Notes: generated by a model from the sequence alone, not told the origin. DNA of 64,000 nt from Lamellibrachia satsuma (GCA_033239005.1 BSQZ01000005.1:10283501-10347500), one strand, 5' to 3'; shown: positions 28,549 to 38,253, counted from the stretch's first letter. Numbers and translations are program-made.

Positions 28549-31233
28549 CGTAAATGTGTCATGGCAGTACCAGAGTCGCTCCTGATAAAAATTATGGGAT
28601 ATAGGTTATAAATTCATACATTTTGTGTTAATTCGTCGTACACTGAATTTCCTTGTTACTTGATTTTTCGAATAAACAATACCTGACTCCCGATCCAGAA
28701 AGATGCAGTGCAGATGCAACTGCATCGGTCAGATCCAAAAGGCATCGGTCATATGCAACTGCATCGTGACGTGTCGCTTTGTGTATAATTCTTAGATAGA
28801 AAATTACGAGACGTGAGTGTTGCGCAATCTTCCTTGTCGTGCAACACTGAAATGGTGATGCTGCTGAACAACGGTTCGGACCAGAATTTTTTATAAATTC
28901 ATACATTGAATTTCATTATATGTTGCTTGTCTTATCGAATAAACTAATCAGATAAAACTGCAGTTCAGATGCAAATCCATCGGCCAGATCTAAAAGGAAT
29001 CGGTCAGATACAACTGCTTCGGGACGTGCGTCAAAGCGAATGTTTGAAGACAGATTTTGCCGACTCGAGAGTCACATATACCTACACAGTTAAAAAAAAC
29101 CAGGCTCTGAACGGCTAACCGTGGTCTACATCAAATAGGCTGTACGATCTCGGCTAGCAGGCCTATATTCTGGCCAATGTCCTCGGTTGACACATTTTAC
29201 GTTTGCGTATATATGAAAGCACAGTGTAATAAGAAATATTGAATCTGTCTGAGGCATAAATTTTGCACTGTGTTGCACCGTTGAAGATGTTAATTTGTAA
29301 CGAAATAATAAATAATGTATTAAACAAATGATACGTATATATTATAACTTTCAGTACATTAGTATTGTTTTATTAATGGCAAACATACATTGATACTGAG
29401 AACATGCCAAAAGCTTCGAGTATAAACAATGCGTACCTGACGCCATCTTAATATTTGGCATGTCAATGAATCACCTTGTGGGATTTCATGTTAAATACTG
29501 CCTCTCTCCGAATTCATATCTGCATACCGACGCCAGCCGAAAATTACGTCGGTGACATAAATATATTATTTTGTAGAAGATGTTTGCTGACACTTCATTC
29601 ATAAGACAAATACGTAATACCAAAAAGCGTCGAATAACGGCGCTGTATCCAAGATTCGTAAATGTGTCATGGCAGTATCAGAATCGCTCCTGATAAAATT
29701 ACCGGACGTGGGTAATAAATTCACACATTTTGTATCAATTCGTAGTATACTGACTTTCCTTATATGTTACTTGTCTTTTCGAATAAACTATTCAGATACA
29801 ACTGCAGTTCAGATACAACTGCAGTTCAGATACAACAGCAGTTCAGAAGCACCTGCATCGGTCAGATCTAAAGGAATCGGTCAGATGCAACTGCATTGTG
29901 ACGCGCGTCAAAGCATGTGTTTGAAGAGAGATTTTGCCGACTAGAGTCATACACCTACAAAGTTCACCCAAAACCAGGCTCGGAACGGCTAACCGTGGTC
30001 TACATTAAATAGGTCGTACGACCTCGGTTAACCGGTGTGTATTCTGGCCAATGTCCTCGGTTGACACGTTTTACGTTTTGCGTATGTATGAAAGCACAGT
30101 GTAATAAGACATATTGAATCTGTCAGATGTGAGGCATATATTTTGCCCTGTGGTGCACTGTTGAAGATGTTAATTTGTAATGAATTAATAAATAACGTAT
30201 TAAACGTTCATTAAACAAATGATACGCACACATTGGAATTTCAGTACACAATGTATACATACATTTAAATTGTTATGTTAATGACAAAAATACATTGATA
30301 CTGAGAACATGCCAAAAGCTTCGAGTCTAAACAATGCGTAGTGAGCGCCATCTTTGTATTTGGCATGTCAATGAAGCACCTTGTGGGATTTCATGTTAAG
30401 TATTGCCTCTCTCCGAATTCATATTTGCATACCTATGCCAGCCGAAAATTACTTCCGTGAGGTGAATATGGTATTTTGTGGAATATCTTTGTTGACACTT
30501 CATTCACAAGACGAATACGTAATACCAAAAAACGTCGCTATCCAAGATGCGTAAATATGTCATGGCAGTATCAGAGTCGCTCCTGATAAAAATTATAGGA
30601 CTTATGTTATAAATTCACACATTTTGTATTAATACGTAGTACACTGAATTTCCTTATATGTTACTTTTCTTGTCGAATTAATTATTCAGATACAACTGCA
30701 GTGTAGATGCAACTATGTCGGTCAGATCTAAAAGGAATCGGTCAGGTGCAACTGCATCGAGACTTGCGTCAAAGCGAGTGTTTGAAGAGAGATTTTGCCG
30801 ACTCGAGAGTCAAATATACCTACACAATTCACACAAAACCAGGCTTGGAACGGCCAAACCGTGGTCTATATCAAATAGGCGGTAGGACCTCGGTTAGCAG
30901 ATGTGTATTCTGGCCAATGTCCTCGGTTGACACCTTTTACGTTTTGCGTATACATGAAAGCACAGTGTAACAAGAAATATTGAATCGGTCAGATCTGAGG
31001 CATATATTTTGCCATTTGCTGCACCGTTGAAGATGTTAATTTGTAATTCATTAATAAATAATTTATTAAAATTTCGTCAAACAAATGATGCGTACATATT
31101 GAACTTTAAGTACACAATTTATATATTGATAAATATTGTTATGTTAATGGAAAAAGTACATTGATATTAAGAACATGCCAACAGCTTCGAGTCCAAACAA
31201 TGCGTAGCGGATGCCATCTTAATATTGGGCATG
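28549..31233 (+). repeat. tandem array of about 0.9-kb units, left of the Polinton
   Basis: Unit starts, recognised by CATGGCAGTACCAGAGTCGC-type sequence, lie near 28549, 29656 and 30550. Shared landmarks include ATCGGTCAGAT, GAACGGCTAACCGTGGTC, CAATGTCCTCGGTTGACAC and TTTGGCATGTCAATGAA. Spacing is about 1107 and 894 bp; the first unit has an internal duplication. No unit has a long conserved frame. The third unit is cut by the Polinton at 31233 and resumes at 50405. Confidence 0.88.
31228..31233. other. target-site duplication, left (GGCATG)
   Basis: GGCATG directly abuts the first base of the left terminal repeat. The same six bases follow the right repeat at 50405-50410. Uninterrupted copies of this site occur in neighbouring array units at 29457-29462, 30362-30367 and 51189-51194. 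Confidence 0.92.
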
Positions 31234-31400
31234 AGTAGTTATAGTGTGCTAATGAAGGATCAAAAGAGTCGTCCAGTAGGGAGGGGACCAGTAACTTCCG
31301 GTATAGAGGCTTCTGGGTAGCCCCCAGCGCCCCCTAGCGGTGACCTACATCCACCACGAGCGCCCCCTAGCGACTGGAGATAACCCTAACGGTCATAACC
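31234..31400 (+). repeat. left terminal inverted repeat, 167 bp
   Basis: Starts AGTAGTTATAGTGTGCTAAT and is the exact reverse complement of 50238-50404 over all 167 positions. It contains two GCGCCCCCTAGCG words (31327-31339 and 31360-31372). Just inside, similarity to the right end fades to short shared words such as GTAGTGACCG. Confidence 0.96.
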
Positions 31401-32076
31401 CCAACATGTTGACATGATCCCGACCTGTTGATGTCATGTGTGACGACCCTTGACCTCAGTAGTGACCGCTACCCTAACGTAGTGACCGCTACCCTATGTG
31501 AGCGCTACCCCAATCCTTGAGGAGTAATTTTATTCCAAGACATATAATCCGTGGTTCGATGTAGTCCGCGATACCCTAACCGTTGGGTCGTTGTGCCCCG
31601 CGTTACCCTGTTGCTAACAGACACAACACCTCATTGAATGAAATCATCAAGAAACTTTAATATTTAATAACGATACATCATATTAAAGCACATAAAATAT
31701 AGTAATATAATTATTTAAAAATAGTTATATATCAAATAATATAAATATAGTAATATTTAAAAAATAGCCATATATATCAAATCATATATATCAAATTAAA
31801 GCACATAAAATCATATAAATATAGTAATATCATTATTTAAAAAATAACCATATATATCATATTAAAACACATAAAATCATATTAATTATTTAGAAAAATA
31901 GCCATATATTTAATCATATTAAAGCATATAAATATCGTTCGTTATTTCATTTAAAAATAGCCATATATAAAGCATATAAAGTCATATAAATATCTTTCAT
32001 TAGTTCATTTAAAAATAGTCATGTTAAAGCATATAAAGTCATATATTGAAACACAGTGTTCATCTTGTTTTCCATT
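31401..32076. repeat. subterminal region and AT-rich tandem repeats
   Basis: 31401-31620 has repeated TACCCTAAC and GTGACCGCTACCC words. 31660-32045 is an imperfect tandem array of CATATAAA-, AAAATAGCCATATAT- and AATATAGTAATAT-type words, which forms the 3' flank of the minus-strand gene. No gene seen. Confidence 0.7.
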
Positions 32077-33117
32077 TCAACACAAGTTCAGTGGTGGCAG
32101 TGATTTTCCTCTTCTGTCAATAAGTTTTGTAGGTCGTTGTACTGGTGGGTGTTTTACTACATTGCTGCACTCCCTACAGGCCTTTTCCATTTCTATGACG
32201 GAACGTGGTATTGCTATTTCCCCTTTATCGTTAAACCCCCACAGCATTTCCATTTCTATCTGAGAACGTGATTTAAATAGTTTCATTTCCTGCATGACAG
32301 CCGGCCACAGGGCTCTGTGTTTTACCAATGCGGCGTAAACGTTAGCAGGTTGCTGTCTCGCTTGACCCATAGCATTGCAGCCCATGGCAATTTCCATGGT
32401 AACCCTCTCTATTGGCCGCACCATTCCTAGCTCCGTCATAACGCCAGCCCATAATTTTCTGTGGTCTATAAATGCAGCGTAGTCATCGCACTCGTTGTCC
32501 CAACTCTCGGACTGATAACCATCGTCGACGATGTCGTCGTTGACCACGAGCGGCGTACGATCACGTAACTGTTTCATCACGAACGCCCAGTGGATTCTAT
32601 GGAAGCTGAAAAATCAGAGTGAAAGACACATTGAGCCATTGGTAAAGGACTGTGTTAAAAGTATCGTATATACATTAAATAGCACATGCACATCTGTTAA
32701 TAATAAACTATGAGTAGACCTGCTGTGAGCGGTGTACTTTGGATCCACCACGGCGTATGTAATGCTACACCGACAGCCGTAGAAGCGCGTAGAAACTAGG
32801 TCGTCGAAAAACTGATAAGACTGACACGGCGACCTCGCTCGGCCGACGCGGCGCGCGTGCTATTTATAATCAGACTACCAGCCGCTTAGCAAGAGGCATT
32901 GTAACTAGGTCACAGACGCATAAAAGATGTCTCTTAAAGTTAAACTGTGTGTGTTACGTAGACGCTTTTTAAAACCTTTTAAAAACACAGGAGTACGTAT
33001 CACCAAACAGCCACGGACAATATGTACTTACGATCGATACAGTATCAGGCTCAACGCAACGCCAATCTCGATATAGGCTTGCATCAAGTCGGAAAACAAA
33101 GCGACACTAGACAGCAT
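32077..33117 (-). CDS. spliced protein of unknown function with a triple HRxxWxxVM repeat
   Basis: Exon 1 is 33117-33032 (ATG at 33117, 28 codons plus two bases, ending C|GTAAGT). Exon 2 is 32605-32077, preceded by a TTTTTCAG acceptor; phases match, giving about 204 residues. The splice is supported by content: exon 2 upstream of its first ATG (32577) encodes HRIHWAFVMKQL, which matches two later repeats, HRKLWAGVMTEL and HRALWPAVMQEM. The second and third lie in longer units of about 40 residues each, starting YAA and ending near a Gly-Asn turn. A TATATAAAG box on the minus strand (33203-33211) lies 86 bp upstream of the ATG. It is the only minus-strand gene in the element and diverges from the NADAR gene. 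I do not recognise the family. The repeat looks helical and could be a protein-binding array. Exon structure is inferred from consensus sites. Confidence 0.7.
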
Positions 33118-33202
33118 CGTGATGACGTCAGAGGCAGCAGCAGCAGAACGACGGTTGCAGAATGGCGGTAAGTGTATAAAGAAATACCTTGTCTGAGGAC
33201 GG

Positions 33203-33211
33203 CTTTATATA
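33203..33211 (-). promoter_or_regulatory. TATA box of the minus-strand gene
   Basis: TATATAAAG on the minus strand, 86 bp above the exon-1 ATG. The rightward leader-exon gene has a similar spacing (TATATAAG at 34340, ATG at 34430). Confidence 0.6.
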
Positions 33212-33726
33212 GGAAACGCTAAACAATGCAGACAGCTGACATAAGCTGCTATAACACAATAACAAATCCATCAAAGTCAGAAAGTTATGTTAGAAAACAC
33301 CCATAATAAAATTATTATTAAACTGGAATGCTAACAATCAACTCCCAAATCCGCTAGAACAATAAGTCATCCCTCACAACGAAAAACATGTTCGATAAGT
33401 CTGTCACAGAAGTGTCAGAGAATCGATGCTGAAAGCAAAATCTCATTTATCACGTGTAAAAAACAAAGTCAACCAGTTCTCAACCAACGTTGTATCGATT
33501 CCAGACATTCTGCACGAAACAGTAAACAACTCCTCCCTCGATAAGCTTGTCAACTAACTAACGCTGAATCCGAAAACTCATTTATCACGCATAAAAACAC
33601 CGTGTACTTATGGAAGTTATTGCTGCATGGAAACTGGTGGACATTAATGCATTAAGTTATATATGCATGCATTAATATATGCATGCATTAATTTATGCAT
33701 GCATTAATATATGCATGCATTTTATG
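33212..33726. promoter_or_regulatory. divergent intergenic region with TGCATGCA tandem repeat
   Basis: No gene. 33658-33720 holds four tandem copies of an 18-bp ATGCATGCATTAATAT-type unit, each carrying the palindrome TGCATGCA, directly before the NADAR-gene TATA box. This could be a transcription-factor site cluster, but that is inference. Confidence 0.5.
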
Positions 33727-33736
33727 TATATAAATA
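33727..33736 (+). promoter_or_regulatory. TATA box of the NADAR gene
   Basis: TATATAAATA lies 35 bp upstream of the ATG at 33771. It lies downstream of the earliest in-frame ATG (33711), which is why the later start is chosen. Confidence 0.65.
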
Positions 33737-33770
33737 CAGTGCATGTAACATTAAACAGCATAAAATCAGA

Positions 33771-34238
33771 ATGACTCCTCCTGCTATATACTTCCGTGGA
33801 GAAACCTCGTTTCTATCCAATTTCTACGCATGTAGGATACATGCATGGGGTCATGTTTTTAACACAGTTGAAGCTGCATACCAGTACAGGAAATGCATCT
33901 TTTATGGAGATGTCGACACGGCACAGAAAATGCTTGCCACAAGAACCGGACTACAGGCGAAATATCTAAGCAAGACCATTCGAGAGAAACAGGAGTTACG
34001 CGCGCAGTGGAACAAACAGAGACGATATGTAATGAGAGCGTTAGTTGCTATTAAATTTCGCGACACGACATTACGCAAACTATTATTAGAAACATATCCA
34101 GCGTCGTTAATGGAAAATGTGAGAAGTAGGGAGGGATACTGGAGCATGTCCACTTACACTGGACAGCGTGGACAGAACGTGTTGGGCCAGATACTCGTGA
34201 ATTGCCGCGAGTTCATTCGAAAAAAACAGGCGCCATAA
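33771..34238 (+). CDS. NADAR-domain (YbiA-like) protein
   Basis: 155 residues from the ATG at 33771. The frame extends to an ATG at 33711, but that one precedes the TATA box. Family hallmarks seen in order: FRGETSFLSNFYA (8-20), a VEAAYQYRK motif with conserved Glu34, a central helix ending in Trp80, KFRDTTLRKLLLET (95-108), YW at 123-124, and GQNVLGQILVNCRE (134-147). The length is that of a single-domain NADAR protein. NADAR enzymes are N-glycosidases acting on N-linked ADP-ribose-type bonds; some members remove ADP-ribose from nucleic acid bases, and others act in riboflavin-intermediate breakdown. Here it sits in the accessory left part of the element. A role in undoing host ADP-ribosylation or in NAD handling is inference. 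Reads as intact, with no frameshift. Confidence 0.85.
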   Translation: MTPPAIYFRGETSFLSNFYACRIHAWGHVFNTVEAAYQYRKCIFYGDVDTAQKMLATRTGLQAKYLSKTIREKQELRAQWNKQRRYVMRALVAIKFRDTTLRKLLLETYPASLMENVRSREGYWSMSTYTGQRGQNVLGQILVNCREFIRKKQAP

Positions 34239-34339
34239 AGTCTGGCGCGCATAGCGATAGGAATGCGCGGTGATTGCGCAATACATACCAGAGGGCCAGC
34301 TGGTAAATATAACACAGACGCCCCATGCAACCGGCCCGC

Positions 34340-34347
34340 TATATAAG
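34340..34347 (+). promoter_or_regulatory. TATA box of the leader-exon splicing module
   Basis: TATATAAG, 83 bp before the ATG at 34430, with no other good TATA box between the NADAR stop and that ATG. Confidence 0.65.
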
Positions 34348-34429
34348 GGACCCGCAGCTGCAACTGTCATAACACGATTCTCGCAGCGATTCGTTCACTC
34401 GAAAGTCTCTCTCGATCTACCGAAGCAAG

Positions 34430-34933
34430 ATGGCCGCCGCCGCACAACAGCAGCTCTTCGACGATGAGCATATGATGACTCTGACGCGTTTGCAGAGCCA
34501 GGTAAGCGATGGAACATACAAGTTTCCAACACCGTTAACCATAGTGTCTACCGCACGGCAGGAGAGATATGTAGTATATCTGGCATGCTCACAGTGTCCC
34601 GTAGGAGTCCAGCGTAGTACCAGTAAGGGCTTCTACTGTTCGACGCACAAATGGCAGCGGTCTCCAGCGTATAGATTCAACCTCCGTGTCCTCCTGCAGG
34701 ACAGCATAGACAGTGAATGTTGGATTAGCGTATTTGATACGCTGGCAGTTAAAATCCTTGGCTTCACCGCGAACGAGTACGTTGCAATGAAGTCAGAAGA
34801 CGAACGGGTGGCAGCCCTGTCTGTGTTGAGGGGGGTCCGTGTCAGAGCGACCATTAAAAAGCGCGTCAACAAGGAGTACGTAAACTACATTGCGTCAGAG
34901 TTGGAAATTCTTGACGAGGCATTCTCTTTGTAG
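34430..34933 (+). CDS. RPA70 C-terminal-like ssDNA-binding protein (intron-retained form)
   Basis: 167 residues. After a 24-residue leader, the body resembles the C-terminal OB fold of the large RPA subunit with its built-in zinc ribbon: YLACSQCPVG, with Cys53 and Cys56, then YCSTHK with Cys70 and His73 as the second ligand pair, YRFNLRVLLQDS, CWISVFDTLAVKILG and FTANEYVAM. The likely role is ssDNA binding during protein-primed replication by the element's PolB. The first 24 codons end in CAG|GTAAGC, a strong splice donor (intron from 34502), so this protein is made only when that intron is retained. Its stop codon, TAG at 34931-34933, is also the end of a Py-rich 3' splice site (CTCTTTGTAG) and lies in a perfect hairpin. 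The same frame stays open past the stop to 35557. Single reading frame, no damage seen. Confidence 0.75.
   Translation: MAAAAQQQLFDDEHMMTLTRLQSQVSDGTYKFPTPLTIVSTARQERYVVYLACSQCPVGVQRSTSKGFYCSTHKWQRSPAYRFNLRVLLQDSIDSECWISVFDTLAVKILGFTANEYVAMKSEDERVAALSVLRGVRVRATIKKRVNKEYVNYIASELEILDEAFSL
34502..34507 (+). other. shared 5' splice donor (GTAAGC)
   Basis: CAG|GTAAGC after codon 24 of the leader exon, phase 0. Two phase-0 acceptors downstream (ending at 34933 and 35588) are compatible with it. Confidence 0.7.
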
Positions 34934-34972
34934 GAGGAAGACAAAGAGAATGCCATCGCCACCAGCTCTGAC
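34894..34972 (+). promoter_or_regulatory. hairpin over the 3' splice site and read-through stop
   Basis: Inner stem: GGCATTCTCTTTGT (34918-34931) pairs perfectly with ACAAAGAGAATGCC (34941-34954) around a 9-base loop. Outer stem: GTCAGAGTTGG (34894-34904) pairs with CCAGCTCTGAC (34962-34972) with one G-U wobble. The polypyrimidine tract lies in the stem and the acceptor AG (34932-34933) in the loop. The RNA fold could therefore hide the splice site and favour the retained-intron form. The pairing is seen directly; the regulatory role is inference. Confidence 0.6.
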
Positions 34973-35557
34973 AACAGCAATGAAAGTACAGAAAGCGCGT
35001 ACGAAAAGATACGGGACTGGGAAAATACCATGAATAAAAAGGTACAGCAGTGGTTAGACTCGTATGAACAACGTAATCTGTTACCATCCACACCATCCAT
35101 CACTTCCTCTACCGAACCGACTCTGTGTATAACAGACGAGGAAAATAAAGATGCGGTTATTAGCGTAAGCAGCGAAACAGCTATGACCATAAGCAGCAGC
35201 AGCAGCGGCAGCAGCGGTAGCAGCAGTGGTGGCAACGATATGCAGGCGACAGCAATGAACATAGACAGAATACGAAATCGTACAGAAGCCATGATGAACC
35301 AGAACACCTTCAACACATTGATAGACGCAGCTTGTGTTCGTTATGCATGTAATGAAGTTGAGCGTATATTAGATTTATCGGAAGGTGAATATTACGTACC
35401 GTCTTCCGGTCTGATCAATCACGTCTTGCGCTGGGTTGTCATAGCGATAGAGGAGAGGGTTGGTAAAAGGCAATGGCATGACGATATGGCAGACACGATC
35501 AGAGCGACCATAGCCAGTCTATATGCGGGTAACAATGAAGTTCCTGACATTGATTAA
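34934..35557 (+). CDS. alternative exon A: Ser-rich acidic protein of unknown function
   Basis: 207 codons, open from the base after the TAG/acceptor at 34933. It has no ATG until 35030, so I read it as joined to the 24-codon leader exon (34430-34501), giving about 231 residues with phase 0 on both sides. Content: an acidic, Asn/Ser-rich start (EEDKENAIATSSDNSNES), a helical WENTMNKKVQQWLDSYEQ segment, a low-complexity SSSSGSSGSSSGG linker and a C-terminal region of about 90 residues that looks folded and helical (TLIDAACVRYACNEVERILD to WHDDMADTIRATIASLYAG). I do not recognise the domain. A start at ATG 35030 from a separate transcript is the alternative. It could be an early regulatory protein, but this is guesswork. 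Confidence 0.6.
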   Translation, partial: EEDKENAIATSSDNSNESTESAYEKIRDWENTMNKKVQQWLDSYEQRNLLPSTPSITSSTEPTLCITDEENKDAVISVSSETAMTISSSSSGSSGSSSGGNDMQATAMNIDRIRNRTEAMMNQNTFNTLIDAACVRYACNEVERILDLSEGEYYVPSSGLINHVLRWVVIAIEERVGKRQWHDDMADTIRATIASLYAGNNEVPDID

Positions 35558-35588
35558 ACAGGTGTGTCTTTTGTTGTCCCGTCTATAG

Positions 35589-36227
35589 ATCCATAACGGC
35601 CTGCGTCAGTTACGCGAGGCGTACGAGAACGACGACGATGACAAGATACTACCACCACAACAGCAGCGCAAACGAAAATTGCCTGCAAACGATCTGCGGT
35701 TGGTGCTCAACAGAAAACGTCGGTTTGCAGCACCAACCGCAGCAGCAGCAGCAGCAGCAGCAGCAACCCCAGCAGCAGCAGCAACGACGGTGACAGCAGC
35801 AGCAGCAGCAGCATCAATGACACCGCCACCCCCACCGCCGTCTTGTCTACAAAGCACCTTCGAATTCACACCAGCGTCGCCACCATCGTCGCCATCATCG
35901 CCGTCGACGTCATCGTTCGAAACAATGAACAAGACATTGTTAACACCGCCATCCTCCGACACACAGCAGCCATCAACATCGTCGTCATTACCCTGCACCT
36001 GCGACCGCTGCTGCGAACAAAACATTATTTTAGCATCATCACCAACGAAACCGAACATTTTAAACCCAGAAATAGCAAATACCATGATCACAGAAGCAAT
36101 CACGCATCTCATCATGCATAAAGCACACAACACACCTCTGACAGTAGCCGAAGCTACTGTCAACGTATGTGCAGAAGGATGCACTCGGTTACTGTCAGAG
36201 GAGATGCAAGCATACTTAATACAAGAA

Positions 36228-36257
<30 letters not shown>
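35589..36257 (+). CDS. alternative exon B: low-complexity regulator-like protein of unknown function
   Basis: 222 codons open from 35589, immediately after a strong 3' splice site (Py-rich CTTTTGTTGTCCCGTCTATAG ends at 35588). There is no ATG near the start of the frame, so translation must come from an upstream exon; the leader exon 34430-34501 fits in phase 0, giving about 246 residues. Content in order: LRQLREAYENDDDDK, a basic QRKRK patch, poly-Ala runs from CAG-type triplet repeats (35730-35818), Pro-rich and Ser/Thr-rich stretches, a Cys cluster (CTCDRCC), and a helical C-terminus (NPEIANTMITEAITHLIMHK onward). It resembles a transcription-regulator composition but matches no family I know. 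The stop codon lies in the loop of a 19-bp perfect hairpin. Confidence 0.6.
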
Positions 36258-37330
<1,073 letters not shown>

Positions 37331-37530
37331 TATTCACACACGTGACCTCTGTCGTGGTGTAAAAACCCACAAGTCCGCCATTATTCACACACGTGACCTC
37401 TGTCGTGGTGTAAAAGCCCACAAGTCCGCCATTATTCACACGTGACCTCTGTCGTGGTGTAAAAGCCCACAAGTCAGCCATTATTCACACACGTGACCTC
37501 TGTCGTGGTGTAAAAGCCCACAAGTCAATC
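37331..37530. repeat. about 50-bp tandem repeat, four copies
   Basis: Four copies of ATTATTCACACACGTGACCT followed by CTGTCGTGGTGTAAAAGCCC and ACAAGTC. Related words (GACCTCTGGCG, then CGCAAGTCG) recur at 49610-49785 near the right end of the element. Confidence 0.85.
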
Positions 37531-37606
37531 ATCATCAACTTATATATAGAGAAGCCTATCTTTTCATATCAGTATATATATATTTCATAGACAATGTATT
37601 CTATTG

Positions 37607-37612
37607 AATAAA
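37607..37612 (+). terminator. polyadenylation signal AATAAA
   Basis: AATAAA in CTATTGAATAAAATAG. It is the first canonical plus-strand signal after the exon A/B module and could end its transcripts across the intervening repeats. Confidence 0.4.
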
Positions 37613-37739
37613 ATAGTCAAAATGGAATGGAACGTGTTGTACCTTCATTATTCGCACGACTGACACCCCTCTTCACGAAAGGGAAACCCGTAGTCGATTA
37701 TGATGGACATAGTGTCCAAGTTAGGAACGCCCCTTTTTA

Positions 37740-38172
37740 GTAATTGACCAATAGGAATCAAGCTAGGAACGTCTCTCATTTGTGATTGGACAATAGTAGC
37801 CATGTTAATTAGTAATTGACCAATAGGAACGTCTCTTATTAATGATTGACATCTTATCCACCTCACAGCTACTATATAGATGTAGTGAGAGGCCATAGTA
37901 CTCATGTTAGGTTATTCGTGATTGGTCAATAGCACCCATGTTAATTAGTAATTGACCAATAGGAATCAAGCTAGGAACGTCTCTTAATGCTGATTGGTCA
38001 ATAGTTAATTAGTAATTGACCAATAGGAATCAAGCTAGGAACGTCTCTTAACGCTGATTGGTCAATAGTACCCATGTTAATTAGTAATTGACCAATAGGA
38101 ATCAAGCTAGGAACGTCTCTTAACGCTGATTGGTCAATAGTACCCATGTTAATTAGTAATTGACCAATAGGA
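37740..38172 (+). promoter_or_regulatory. CCAAT-box array upstream of PolB
   Basis: Tandem units of about 63-75 bp, each with ATTGACCAATAG and the inverted form ATTGGTCAAT, interleaved with TTAATTAGTAATTG and GCTAGGAACGTCTCTTA. Six forward and about five inverted CCAAT boxes are visible. CCAAT boxes bind NF-Y in animals, so an enhancer/promoter role for the PolB gene is likely. The array is split by an earlier TATA box at 37873-37879. Confidence 0.7.
37873..37879 (+). promoter_or_regulatory. upstream duplicate of the PolB TATA region
   Basis: TATATAG within a CCACCTCACAGCTACTATAT context, closely matching the proximal copy 333 bp downstream (CCACCTCGCACGCACTATAT). Confidence 0.5.
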
Positions 38173-38205
38173 ACGTCTCTTACATGTTATCCACCTCGCA
38201 CGCAC

Positions 38206-38212
38206 TATATAG
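38206..38212 (+). promoter_or_regulatory. TATA box of the PolB gene
   Basis: TATATAG, 42 bp before the PolB ATG. The same TATA-to-ATG spacing recurs elsewhere in the element (for example 43368 to 43410). Confidence 0.65.
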
Positions 38213-38253
38213 ATGTACTGAGAGTCCATTCCCTCTCAGTTGTAGACGCAGTC

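Noticed and set aside
31381..31620. Telomere-like TAACCCTAAC words in and near the left terminal repeat
   Set aside because: Only isolated words in different contexts, not a tandem telomeric array.
33166..33180. Plus-strand ATGGCG|GTAAGT near 33172 as a mini-exon spliced to the NADAR gene
   Set aside because: It lies in the 5' UTR of the opposite-strand gene, adds only two codons, and the NADAR gene has its own TATA box and ATG without an acceptor in front.
33711..33770. Upstream ATG (33711) as the NADAR start
   Set aside because: It precedes the TATA box and the extra 20 residues show no family similarity.
35250..35400. Near-match to the retinoblastoma-binding LxCxE motif (YACNE) in exon A
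   Set aside because: The first position is Tyr and not Leu, and a five-residue motif of this kind occurs by chance. Not enough to propose an oncoprotein-like function.
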